Source: Sphingomonas sp. PP-CE-1A-559
Lineage (GTDB): Bacteria > Pseudomonadota > Alphaproteobacteria > Sphingomonadales > Sphingomonadaceae
Assembly: GCF_004340965.1 (NCBI RefSeq)
Contig: NZ_SLYA01000009.1
Location: 1-64,000, forward strand
Length of the DNA stretch: 64,000 nt
Reading direction: 5' to 3'
Shown piece by piece: positions 53,854 through 62,717 of the stretch (positions are counted from its first letter, which is position 1; every line of letters begins with the position of its first letter). Both the position numbers and the translations under genes were made by a program. The notes beneath the pieces were generated by a model. That model made no database searches and was not told where the DNA came from. It saw nothing but the letters and a program-made list of their open reading frames with translations.

Positions 53854-55218
53854 TCAGCGACGCGCCCTAAGCCTCACCAATTGATGCGACAGCTTAGCCG
53901 TCCGCTCTAAAGTCCGAGCCCTTACCATCTGCTGCGATAACACCAAGACGACAATCTGCAGAGCCTTGGTAATGCGGGCCTGAGCGCTGAACGGCGAAAA
54001 CAAAACATCCCAGATCAAGATTAAAGCCATGGTGATAATCATGACGTTTGGCTGGTCACGTCGGGCTACCACGCCATACAACGAACTGAACGCAAGTATT
54101 AGTGTCCAACCCCAGAATGGGACTGACAAAATACCCGCTTCAACCCACGATCCAAGCAAATGAGAATGGCTTTGTATGAAATAATCGGTCTCGAACCCAA
54201 CATCTTTCCAATTAGCTGGAACATCTAACCCTAGCTGACGCTGTTTTACGTAATAAACTATTGTATAATAAGGGTCTTTAGCCCATGAACCGTGCCCTAG
54301 TATTGGTGAATCACCAATAGCTTCTAAAGATACGAGCGACTCAGAACGCCCGCTCAATAACAATCCGGCATCGTTATTTGTCTGCATTAAATATTTTTGC
54401 CGTGCGGTATCACCAAGGATTCCTTCGGACGCCGAATATTCATATGCGCTGACAATAACCTGAGCAAAAATGACGCCTGAAAGGAATATTCCGGCAAACC
54501 CAAGCTTGCTAATACTACGCCTATGACGAAGTATCCACCGTGCAAGCAAAGAATAACCTGCGGACAACGCACCAATCGCAAACATTGTACGTGAATTAAG
54601 TAGTAAGCTTACTACACTCAGTACTAGAACAAATATCTCAGGAAGGTATTTTCTGACCCCGTCCCTGAAATACGGAATGCCGGTCAGTCCGGCTGCTACG
54701 GTTATGAGCCCCGCTCCGGCACCAAACTTCCACGGGTCTCCCATAGTGTACGGATCTGACGAGGTTAGGGCGCCAAGTACCGAAGCGAGGCCACTACAAA
54801 TCGTATAATAACTGATGAGTTTAGCGCTTCCCCTGCATAGCAGCCATATCATAGCGATATTGACGCCAAGAAGAATCAGGCGAGACCAACCACGAGCAAA
54901 ATCGACAACCGCGCTACCATTGTACCAATCGCTTATCGCTAGACCAAAAAACCAGAGACAAAGCAATGCGAAGCAGATCTTCAGCGGTGATAATTGGCGC
55001 ACCGCACCAGGCTGCGCAAGAAGAAGTAATAAGACAAATGGTGCGATTATGTCCTGTAGAAACAGGACACCTACCGATTGAAATACTACCGCCGACGTGA
55101 ACGGAATAATCAGTACACCCGTTAGGCGAACGTAACCATATTCGGGCTTTCGGATAGCGACGTTGAAGCTGTCGCGCTTCGGTGGCGATAGCCGGTTCAG
55201 GGCTTTCACGCTGACCAT
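53854..55218 (-). CDS. Wzy/O-antigen ligase-type membrane protein
   Basis: 454 residues, 10-12 helices with a large periplasmic loop (about 265-360: RSESLVSLEAIGDSPILGHG and QSHSHLLGSWVEAG). The GHGS and HSH motifs match the Wzy_C/WaaL family. Candidate polymerase. Spacing to the TPR gene is 60 bases. Confidence 0.82.
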   Translation of the reverse strand: MVSVKALNRLSPPKRDSFNVAIRKPEYGYVRLTGVLIIPFTSAVVFQSVGVLFLQDIIAPFVLLLLLAQPGAVRQLSPLKICFALLCLWFFGLAISDWYNGSAVVDFARGWSRLILLGVNIAMIWLLCRGSAKLISYYTICSGLASVLGALTSSDPYTMGDPWKFGAGAGLITVAAGLTGIPYFRDGVRKYLPEIFVLVLSVVSLLLNSRTMFAIGALSAGYSLLARWILRHRRSISKLGFAGIFLSGVIFAQVIVSAYEYSASEGILGDTARQKYLMQTNNDAGLLLSGRSESLVSLEAIGDSPILGHGSWAKDPYYTIVYYVKQRQLGLDVPANWKDVGFETDYFIQSHSHLLGSWVEAGILSVPFWGWTLILAFSSLYGVVARRDQPNVMIITMALILIWDVLFSPFSAQARITKALQIVVLVLSQQMVRARTLERTAKLSHQLVRLRARR

Positions 55219-55278
55219 GGCATTACGGCATTTCTGTAGGCGAGATGCGGCATAAAGGATTTTCCCACGTCAACCATT

Positions 55279-56478
55279 TCAGAGACGAGTAATGGCAATA
55301 TCATCTATCCAACCCGCTGCCTGTCCTCCAGATGCACCGTCTACGCTAATCATTATTCGCGCCAGCTGGCACTGTTCGGAAATATGGAAGCGTGCATGTT
55401 CTATCCTACCCGACGAAGGCGCCATTGACGAAAGCTTGGTCAGTTCAGCTCCGCTTGCCTGACAGCGGACGCGTATTGACATTGGTGGTGAAGATTCAGC
55501 GTCGGGTACAATCAACGCACTCAGCGAATAGTCACCGGGTTTGAGTACCAAAACCTGTTCAGCAACGGTAGTGTCGCTATCGCCGGAAGCTACGAAAAGC
55601 GCAAGACCACGTCCATCGGCTCGCTCTTGCCGAGATGCTGCGCTACTGCCCTCCTCGTGAATCGCCCACTCAAACGGGCCAAATGAGTTGCCCTGCTCAA
55701 AACTTCCATCCCGGAGCAAGCTCACTGGGGCTTTACGGATTTTGCGGTAAAACGCGAACGCTCCTTCGCGATCGCCAAGGTTAAGCATCCGGCTAAGCCC
55801 GTCTCCTAACGCAGACGCCTCCGATTGATTGGTGGTATCAAGCCTGAGCGACTGGAGTATAATGGGAATAGTCGAGGGGCTTGTACTCCGGGCATTCAAG
55901 GCGCCTACGAATTGAGGCCACCAAGCAGGTCGATTTTGCAAGAACGGTACAAGCCCACGGACCGCCTCGGGGTCACTGGTTGCCGATACCAAGATAGGCA
56001 CCAAGGTATCTCGCAAACCGACATTTACCAACATTGTCCGATTATAATGGCGAAGTGTTCCCGCCATGTCACTTGCAGCGGCCGTAATTTCGAGCAGCGC
56101 AAGCTGTGTAATCGTGTCACGACGCGACAGACTTTCAGCGTAATTGAGCCAAGCTTTAAACGAGGCTTGTCGACCTTCGGCAGCAGCGACGAATGCCATC
56201 GCTCTAGCAGCGGTTGCATTACCGGGTTCGCGATCCAGCGCAGTCGCCGCCAAACGACGAGCCTTCTCCCGCTCCGCTTTACCGGTGACAGACGCAACAA
56301 GATTACTTGCCGCGCCTGCTTGCGCCTGACTGCTCGTCATGCCCAACAATCCGATCGATGGCCGTACAGGATCTAAAACCTGCTTCGCGGTAACTGCGAA
56401 CGACCACCAAGCGACCGCGAGTCCGACCAGTACAGTACCGGTCATAGTTGGCATGTTCATCCGCCGCATGTGCGACAT
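55279..56478 (-). CDS. TPR-like periplasmic protein with C-terminal carbohydrate-binding-like domain
   Basis: 399 residues. N-terminal anchor (about 11-30), helical repeats about 50-250 (AATALDREPGNATAARAMAF, FKAWLNYAESLSRRDTITQL), then a beta domain that reads like a galactose-binding fold: DGSFEQGNSFGPFEWAIHE and GGQAAGWIDDIAITRL. TPR proteins of this type occur beside Wzc in sphingomonad loci. It lies 18 bases after wzc. Confidence 0.72.
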   Translation of the reverse strand: MSHMRRMNMPTMTGTVLVGLAVAWWSFAVTAKQVLDPVRPSIGLLGMTSSQAQAGAASNLVASVTGKAEREKARRLAATALDREPGNATAARAMAFVAAAEGRQASFKAWLNYAESLSRRDTITQLALLEITAAASDMAGTLRHYNRTMLVNVGLRDTLVPILVSATSDPEAVRGLVPFLQNRPAWWPQFVGALNARSTSPSTIPIILQSLRLDTTNQSEASALGDGLSRMLNLGDREGAFAFYRKIRKAPVSLLRDGSFEQGNSFGPFEWAIHEEGSSAASRQERADGRGLALFVASGDSDTTVAEQVLVLKPGDYSLSALIVPDAESSPPMSIRVRCQASGAELTKLSSMAPSSGRIEHARFHISEQCQLARIMISVDGASGGQAAGWIDDIAITRL

Positions 56479-56496
56479 CCTGACGATCTACCGATC

Positions 56497-58710
56497 TCAA
56501 CCCTTGCTGGACGCATTACCATAACCGTAGCCATAATCGTACCCATAGCCATATTGCGATCTTTTGGGTTCAAACTTGGTCAAGACGGCACCAATCACGT
56601 TTGCCCTTGTAGACCGCAAACGGTTCATAGCTACCCGTACCATGCGCCTGTCAGTTGCGTTCGCTTCAAGCACATATACTACACCCTCTACTTCGCTTGA
56701 AAGGAGTGGCGCATCGGCAAGGCCCATTACAGGCGGCGCATCGAATATTACATGGTCAAACTGAAGCAAAAGATCCGCAATCAACTGTGTGACATTATCG
56801 CTTGCCAAAAGTTCAGCTGCACTTGGCGGCTGAGGACCTGCAGCGATAAAGAACAGGTTACCCGCCTCAAGCGGATGAATGATGCGAGTGAGATCTTTGT
56901 CTCCGGCGAGATAATTACTCAAGCCAAACTCATTGGTCACGTTGAGCATGTTATTCAGCGACGGCGACCGCATATCGCTGTCAATCAAAACGACGCGCTT
57001 ACCTGACCTAGCAATCACAGTTGCCAGTGCATAGCTGGTTGTCGACTTACCTTCGGCAGGACGAGTACTCGTAACCAAAATCGATCGCGGAATGCCATGG
57101 TCTGTGGAGAAAGAAAGATTAGTCCGCAACGACAGATAGGCCTCAGACATGCTGGACTTGCGGTCGGCCAATGCCTCCCGTGGATCCTGCCCCATGACCT
57201 TAGGGATCGCGCCCAGCGTCGGAATTCCGATAAGCGATTCAATATCCGCTGCATCAGAAATATTCTGATTGATCTGCTCTACCAAGAAGGCGGAGATGAC
57301 ACCTAAACCAAGCCCGCCAATCAGGGCAATCGCAAGATTGATGAGCAATCGGGGGCTAGAGGGCTTAACCGGTAGCTCGGCGCTATCTACCACTGCGATG
57401 TTGTTGGTGCCGACACCGCCGTCCGCGCTGATCGCTTTATAGCGCTGCAGAAGACCAGCATAGAGCTGTCGATTGGTGTCAACATCCCGTTGAAGAAGGT
57501 TATACTGAATGCTGCGCTGCTGAACATTTAGATACGCCTGAGTTAAGGTATCTACCTGACGCTTCAAACTGTTCTCACGTTCGACGCTCGCACGATATGT
57601 TTCATTCAATGTGCTACCGACGCGCCCCTCCTCCGCTGAGATCGAACGATCCAGTTGCGTCATTTCGGTTTTGATTTGCTGCGCTGCGGGATACCCCGGA
57701 GAGAACTGCACCATCATGCGCGCGTAGTTTGCGGCCAGTTCAGCACGACGCTGGCGCAACGCGGAGATCGTACCATTCGTCAGTGACTCACTTACGCTGC
57801 CACCTGCTTGCCCCAAACGGCTTTGTGCCTTGATCCGGTCGCCACGGGCTTGGGCATATTCTTGATTAATCGTCGCCAAATCGTCGACAACCAGGGCGCG
57901 CTCACTGCTTCCGGACTGACCATCCGCATTCGCGGCAACGGGAAGATTTACGATTTTTTCTTGCCTAGCGTAGCTGACGAGCTGCTGCTCAGACGCATAT
58001 ATCCGATTCCGGAGCTGTGCGAGCTGTCGTTCAAGAAAGGTCCGCACATAAGCCGTAGCACCGACCCGACGCTCTAACGTCAGCTCGACAAATGCGCCGC
58101 TCCAAGCGTCAACAACACGTCGCGACAACACTGGATCTGGGCTAGTAAAGGACAACGTGACCAGCCGCGAAAGACGCGCAGGCTTAATTTTAAAGTTCTT
58201 TAGCAAAATCGCGCCGGCCAGTTCAATTCGATCCTCACGGCGGGATGCTCGTGGGTTGACCCTGCCGCCTTGAAACCAAGTGGTGCGCTGCGGCAACTTA
58301 TAGCTATCGAAGAACTTAACATCGTCATAAAGGCGCAAATTTGTCGCTACACGTTCAGCAAGTGCGCGCGATTCCAATAGCCCATACTGAGTTTCGTAAA
58401 ACTCTTGATCAGCTACTTCGTTCTTAGGCCGTGCACCCGCAACGTCGACAATTCCAGTGCTTTCGCGCTGGATCTCGATCGTAGACACCGCCGTATAGAG
58501 GGGCGTTGCCAACAGCGTAAATATCAAGCCTGCGAGAAGCGCAGCCCCAACCACGCCCAGAATTAGCCACTTCCGACGGCGTAGCACTGAGAGGATATGC
58601 GTCAGTAGTGGCACATCTGGGGCGTCTGAAGCAAAGCTGGAATCAGCTTCGGAGTAGACCTGAAGATCATCGTCGTTGATATCGCCGCGCTGGGCAGTGA
58701 GCGAGTTCAT
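56497..58710 (-). CDS. Wzc-type polysaccharide co-polymerase and tyrosine autokinase, fused
   Basis: 737 residues. Two TMs (about 46-70 and 455-480) flank a periplasmic Wzz-like coiled-coil domain. The C-terminal BY-kinase has Walker A at 548-557 (RPAEGKST, Lys555), Walker A' (VVLIDSDMRSP) and Walker B (VIFDAPPVMGLADA). The tail SQYGYGYDYGYGYG carries six tyrosines (720, 722, 724, 726, 728, 730) for autophosphorylation. In sphingans the Wzz part and kinase are separate genes; here they are fused. It controls chain length and export. Confidence 0.94.
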   Translation of the reverse strand: MNSLTAQRGDINDDDLQVYSEADSSFASDAPDVPLLTHILSVLRRRKWLILGVVGAALLAGLIFTLLATPLYTAVSTIEIQRESTGIVDVAGARPKNEVADQEFYETQYGLLESRALAERVATNLRLYDDVKFFDSYKLPQRTTWFQGGRVNPRASRREDRIELAGAILLKNFKIKPARLSRLVTLSFTSPDPVLSRRVVDAWSGAFVELTLERRVGATAYVRTFLERQLAQLRNRIYASEQQLVSYARQEKIVNLPVAANADGQSGSSERALVVDDLATINQEYAQARGDRIKAQSRLGQAGGSVSESLTNGTISALRQRRAELAANYARMMVQFSPGYPAAQQIKTEMTQLDRSISAEEGRVGSTLNETYRASVERENSLKRQVDTLTQAYLNVQQRSIQYNLLQRDVDTNRQLYAGLLQRYKAISADGGVGTNNIAVVDSAELPVKPSSPRLLINLAIALIGGLGLGVISAFLVEQINQNISDAADIESLIGIPTLGAIPKVMGQDPREALADRKSSMSEAYLSLRTNLSFSTDHGIPRSILVTSTRPAEGKSTTSYALATVIARSGKRVVLIDSDMRSPSLNNMLNVTNEFGLSNYLAGDKDLTRIIHPLEAGNLFFIAAGPQPPSAAELLASDNVTQLIADLLLQFDHVIFDAPPVMGLADAPLLSSEVEGVVYVLEANATDRRMVRVAMNRLRSTRANVIGAVLTKFEPKRSQYGYGYDYGYGYGNASSKG

Positions 58711-58720
58711 GGTTCGGGCC

Positions 58721-59425
58721 TTAGTTCAATATCGCGACAAGTGGCGCAATCAGCAAGGCGCCACCTTGAATTGCTGCCTGGAACACACGACGTCCGCCGG
58801 ACTCGCCAACCGATACTACGTCATTGGCGTAGACCTCGGGATCTGGGTAAATCCCTTGGCGGATCGCTCGCAGGTCATACAGTGCGGCCATGTCCTTCCC
58901 ACCTACCCGGCGGAAAACAACCACATAGCTGGTATTTGCATAGTCGGTTGTGCCTTCGGCACGAGCGACCGCTCGGATTAGGGTCATTCGACCCGTCACC
59001 GGGTATAGGCCGGGCTTTTGAACCTGCCCGTCTACCGTAATCGTCTGACTGATTGTGTCAGCGTTTACGGTAACCTGTGGCGATCGAATATATTTCCCTC
59101 GAAGCCTGTTTGCGATCGCATCAGCGAGCTGACTCGTCGTTTTGCCGGATGCATCAAGCGTACCTACCAATGGGATCGCGATGGTACCGCTTGCGTCCAC
59201 CTGAACGGTTCGACTGAGCTCGGGCACGCCATATACGTCCACCTCGACCTTGTCGAACGGACCAATAACATACGCACGCTGTTCGAGGATCAGATCCTTC
59301 AACGCAGGGGGAGGCAATTGCCCACCCTGAACGATTTCCAAATCCGGCCTACCGACCAATTTCTCGCTGGCACATCCGCTTACCGAAAGCACAGCTATAG
59401 CCGCACCGGCCATCCACCACTTCAT
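58721..59425 (-). CDS. Wza-type outer-membrane polysaccharide export lipoprotein
   Basis: 234 residues from ATG 59425. Lipobox LSVSGC at about residue 17. Poly_export domain: YVIGPFDKVEVDVYGVPEL, IAIPLVGTLDASGKTTSQL, YIRSPQVTVNAD; then one SLBB domain (TVDGQVQKPGLYPVTG). Shorter than E. coli Wza (about 379), lacking its C-terminal helix. Ten bases from wzc. Confidence 0.92.
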   Translation of the reverse strand: MKWWMAGAAIAVLSVSGCASEKLVGRPDLEIVQGGQLPPPALKDLILEQRAYVIGPFDKVEVDVYGVPELSRTVQVDASGTIAIPLVGTLDASGKTTSQLADAIANRLRGKYIRSPQVTVNADTISQTITVDGQVQKPGLYPVTGRMTLIRAVARAEGTTDYANTSYVVVFRRVGGKDMAALYDLRAIRQGIYPDPEVYANDVVSVGESGGRRVFQAAIQGGALLIAPLVAILN

Positions 59426-59474
59426 ATGAAAATATGTCCTAGAACCGCAAACATAGGCGAGACCATATCGTGCG

Positions 59475-60923
59475 TTAGTCGACAGGCTCATGGTCGTAAA
59501 GCCTCCCCTCTCTCGAAGCAGCGCTCTTGAGGATCCGATCGTCGGAATGGTCAGCCGCGATCCAGCAGATCATCAGCGCAAAAACGCCTGCCAACAGCGG
59601 GGTTCGAAGGGGGTAATCGGTGATGCTCGCCACGAACAAGATTGCTATCACAATCATGCCGGCTCGAGCGGCTGCTCGTTCCGGTTTGCGGCTGCGCTCT
59701 GGTCGGCGAAAGACGCTGCGTACTCTGGCTAGCATCCACAGCGCCAAACCGAGCAGCAACGCCACCGCTGGGAGGCCTCCGGTCAGCAACAACTCGACCA
59801 AGTCATTATGTGCGTGGTTGAAGTAGGAAGGTTTCAATACACTATCAGGTTCATAGATTCGAAAAACAGAATCAAATGTTCCGAATCCGCTACCAAACGG
59901 CAGGAATGCCAGCGCAATCGCGAATGTGATTGGCGCAAAAATAACCCGCTGCTCACCTCCAACGAGATCTGAGGCAAAAAGCCTATCTAAAGCCACGGCG
60001 CGCCCGAACAGGATCATGGCAACCAACAGCATCATCGGAACGATTAGTAGCGCCGCGCGCACTGCCCACCGGTTCCTCCCTCGCGCTATCGGCAACCGCG
60101 TCGGAGCAATGAGCAACGCACCACCCAGCCCCATGACCCCAAGCAGCAATCCTGTTCTCGATCCCGTAAGCACGATTGTTGGCAACAAAATGAGACTGAG
60201 CGCTATCGTAATGAATATCCGTAGATAGGCGATAGTTCGATCACTGGGCTCCACTGCATCGATCTTGGGCCCGAGATACAGCCAAAGCCGCAGAATGGGA
60301 AATCCGGCTGCGAGCAACGCCGCTTGGTGATTGCGGTTTGCGAACAGGCCGAGCGGCTCTCCGACATTGCTTAAACGATAAAGCCGGGCGCCACTGCCCG
60401 CACTCGTAATTTGGAGAATGCCCCAGAATGCGGACACTGCGATGATAATCACCAATGTCGTCACGAGCGCAGGCCTCTGCGATCGCGGAAGCGCGGCAAA
60501 ACCGAGTAATATGACCAGTGGCGTCGTTAACGCCAATAAACTGCTTTCGGTCAAATCCGGTTGCAGGCTAATTGGCCGCCAAGGCTGCTTTACGCCTTCC
60601 AAAGCGGCAGCTTGAATAAATCGCGCATGACCTGGCAGCGCCTGCCAAATTTCGGGCGGAAGCGGTATCAGTTGGAGCGCGATAATGCCAGCGAACGCCC
60701 CTAGCAAAAGCAAGGGGGGCCTCAACGGGGAAAGTTCGAACCGTGGAGAGAAGAGCAAAAGACCGACGACGCATATTATTGCTGCCGGTCTTAGAAACAG
60801 CAAAGAAGGGACACCGGCACGTGACGACCCCCCCCCCAACGCTGTCAAAGCGAGAAATATAAGAAGGATCGCCAGTGGTGCCCCACCGGAGCCTAGCGCC
60901 CTCTTGAAGGATCGTATTCGCAC
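59475..60923 (-). CDS. O-antigen ligase/Wzy family membrane protein
   Basis: 482 residues, about 12 helices. FANRNHQAALLAAGFPI, LTGSRTGLLLG, and the periplasmic loop ending FNHAHNDLVELLLTGGLPAV (HNDxxE motif) match the Wzy_C ligase/polymerase family. GTG start at 60923 preceded by GAGGGAATTGC. Second such gene in the locus. It heads the export operon. Confidence 0.87.
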   Translation of the reverse strand: MRIRSFKRALGSGGAPLAILLIFLALTALGGGSSRAGVPSLLFLRPAAIICVVGLLLFSPRFELSPLRPPLLLLGAFAGIIALQLIPLPPEIWQALPGHARFIQAAALEGVKQPWRPISLQPDLTESSLLALTTPLVILLGFAALPRSQRPALVTTLVIIIAVSAFWGILQITSAGSGARLYRLSNVGEPLGLFANRNHQAALLAAGFPILRLWLYLGPKIDAVEPSDRTIAYLRIFITIALSLILLPTIVLTGSRTGLLLGVMGLGGALLIAPTRLPIARGRNRWAVRAALLIVPMMLLVAMILFGRAVALDRLFASDLVGGEQRVIFAPITFAIALAFLPFGSGFGTFDSVFRIYEPDSVLKPSYFNHAHNDLVELLLTGGLPAVALLLGLALWMLARVRSVFRRPERSRKPERAAARAGMIVIAILFVASITDYPLRTPLLAGVFALMICWIAADHSDDRILKSAASREGRLYDHEPVD

Positions 60924-61237
60924 GCAATTCCCTCATTGAGGATGCACATCGCCTGACCAAACGGTGCTATGACGTGGCATCAATGCAGTATGTTTCACTA
61001 CGCGGCAGGATAAAATTTCCAGCCAGCCCGCGTAGGTAAAGAAGCCTCGCGATAGCACAATGCCAATTCGGCGACAATCAATCCGCGGTTGGGACTTACC
61101 TTTTCCCAAGGTCAGGAGGCGATTGCGCAGCGCTGTTCTAGGGCGCCAACGACGACGCTGACATGGCCGTCCTGCTGCTAATCAGCCGAGCATGGCGTTG
61201 ATGGCGGAGCCTGTCCTGCACCTCGTTCTTCTCGTCA
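60924..61237. other. Intergenic region left of the IS element
   Basis: Promoter region of the export operon; no gene seen. Confidence 0.45.
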
Positions 61238-62546
61238 TGTGAGGTGGCCCCTAAATGACCTGACAGGGCCCCGCTCTTAGATAAGAGTGAGGCATATGAC
61301 TGACGGTACGACCAGGCGTTACAACGATGGCGAGGTTCTCTCCGGTGTTCAGCGCCGGAGGCGGTGGACACCGGAGGAAAAGGTCCGGATCGTCGAGGAG
61401 ACGTATCTACCGGGATGAGCGTGTCGCTCGTCGCCCGCCGGCACGGCATTGGCGGCAATCAGATCTTCACCTGGCGGCGCCTGATGGCGCAGGGTGCGCT
61501 GACCGCCGCGGCAGCTGGCGAGGAAGTGGTGCCGGCGTCCGAGTACCGTGCGCTCGAGGCGCAGGTGCGCGAACTACACCGGCTGCTCGGCAAGAAGGCC
61601 ATGGAGAACGAGCTGCTCCGCGAGGCCGTGTCCCGGGCCGCAGGCCCAAAAAAAACTGCTGTTGCGCTCGACCTCGTTGCCACGGGATGGACGGTGAGCG
61701 CGGTCGCCGAGGCGGTCGGCATTGCTCGCCCACACCTGTCCGCAATGCGCCATCGCCCAGCGCCCCGGCCACGCGGACGACCACCACTGCCGGATGCTGA
61801 GCTGGTCCACGACATCCGCGCGCTCGTCGCCGATCTGCCAACCTATGGCTATCGCCGCGTTCATGCTCTGCTGCGCCGGGAGGCCGAGAAGACCGGGCGC
61901 GAAGCGCCCAATCCGAAACGCGTCTACCGCGTCATGAAGGTGCACGGGCTACTCCTACAGCGAGGCGGCGAACACCGCGAGGAACGGCGTCACGACGGCC
62001 GGGTCGCCGTCGACCTCCGCAACACCCGCTGGTGCTCCGACGGGCTGGAGATCATCTGTGACAAAGGCGAGAAGGTACGTGTCGCATTCGCGCTCGACTG
62101 TTACAACCGCGAGGCGATGGGACACGTGGCGACGACGGGCGGCATCACCGCAGAGGACGTCCAGGACTTGATGCTCGCCACGGTCGAGCATCGCTACGGA
62201 TGGGTGAACCGCGTGCGCCAACCGATCGAGTGACTTACCGACAACAGCAGCTGCTACACCGCACGCGACACACGTGCGTTCGACCGGGACATCGGGGTGA
62301 TCCCGTGCACGACCCCAGTCAGCAGTCCTCAATCAAATGGCATGGCTGAGGCCTTCGTCCGCACCCTGAAACGCGATTATGTCGGTGTGAACCCCAGGCC
62401 AGATGCACAGAGTGTCATCGACCAACTGCCTGGCTAGTTCGCCCATTATCACGAGGTGCATCCGCACCGCGCTTTGCGCTATCGATCACCCCGCGAGTTC
62501 ATCGCGCGAACCTACGAAGCTCTGTCAGGCCTAGGGGGCCACAACA
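61238..62546 (+). mobile_element. IS3-family element, degenerate
   Basis: Imperfect terminal repeats: left end TGTGAGGTGGCCCCTAAA, then CCTGACAG; right end (minus strand) TGTTGTGGCCCCCTAGG, then CCTGACAG. The flanks both read TCA (61235-61237 and 62547-62549), a candidate 3-base target duplication. The interior is a broken transposase gene. Ends are estimated by eye. Confidence 0.65.
61296..62536 (+). pseudogene. IS3-family transposase (OrfA + OrfB), broken
   Basis: OrfA opens at 61296 (HTH-like RRWTPEEKVRIVEETYLPG) and hits TGA at 61416. From 61415 the frame shifted by one continues as MSVSLVARRHGIGGNQIFTW, so one base is missing. An A8 run at 61648-61655, typical of IS3 programmed frameshift sites, is followed in one frame by OrfB (TYGYRRVHALLRREAEKTG, NPKRVYRVMK). 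OrfB is interrupted by TGA at 62231-62233 and TAG at 62435-62437, where Trp (TGG) is expected. The DDE region reads LTDNSSCYT instead of LTDNGSCYT; a later SPQSNGMAEAFVRTLKRD keeps the Glu. Not functional. Confidence 0.85.
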
Positions 62547-62717
62547 TCATAGCTCCCTCTGTTGAGGAGTTAGAACCTCCCATGAGCCCGGAGCGGGTCA
62601 CCCGCCGTAACGGCCGTTTGGTCCGTTAAACGCTCGTTCAGCGTCCACTATGCACAATATTTGTTTCATATAGCCTTGGATTCGGTCTAACGGAGCGGCA
62701 ACAACCTTGGCCCGCTA

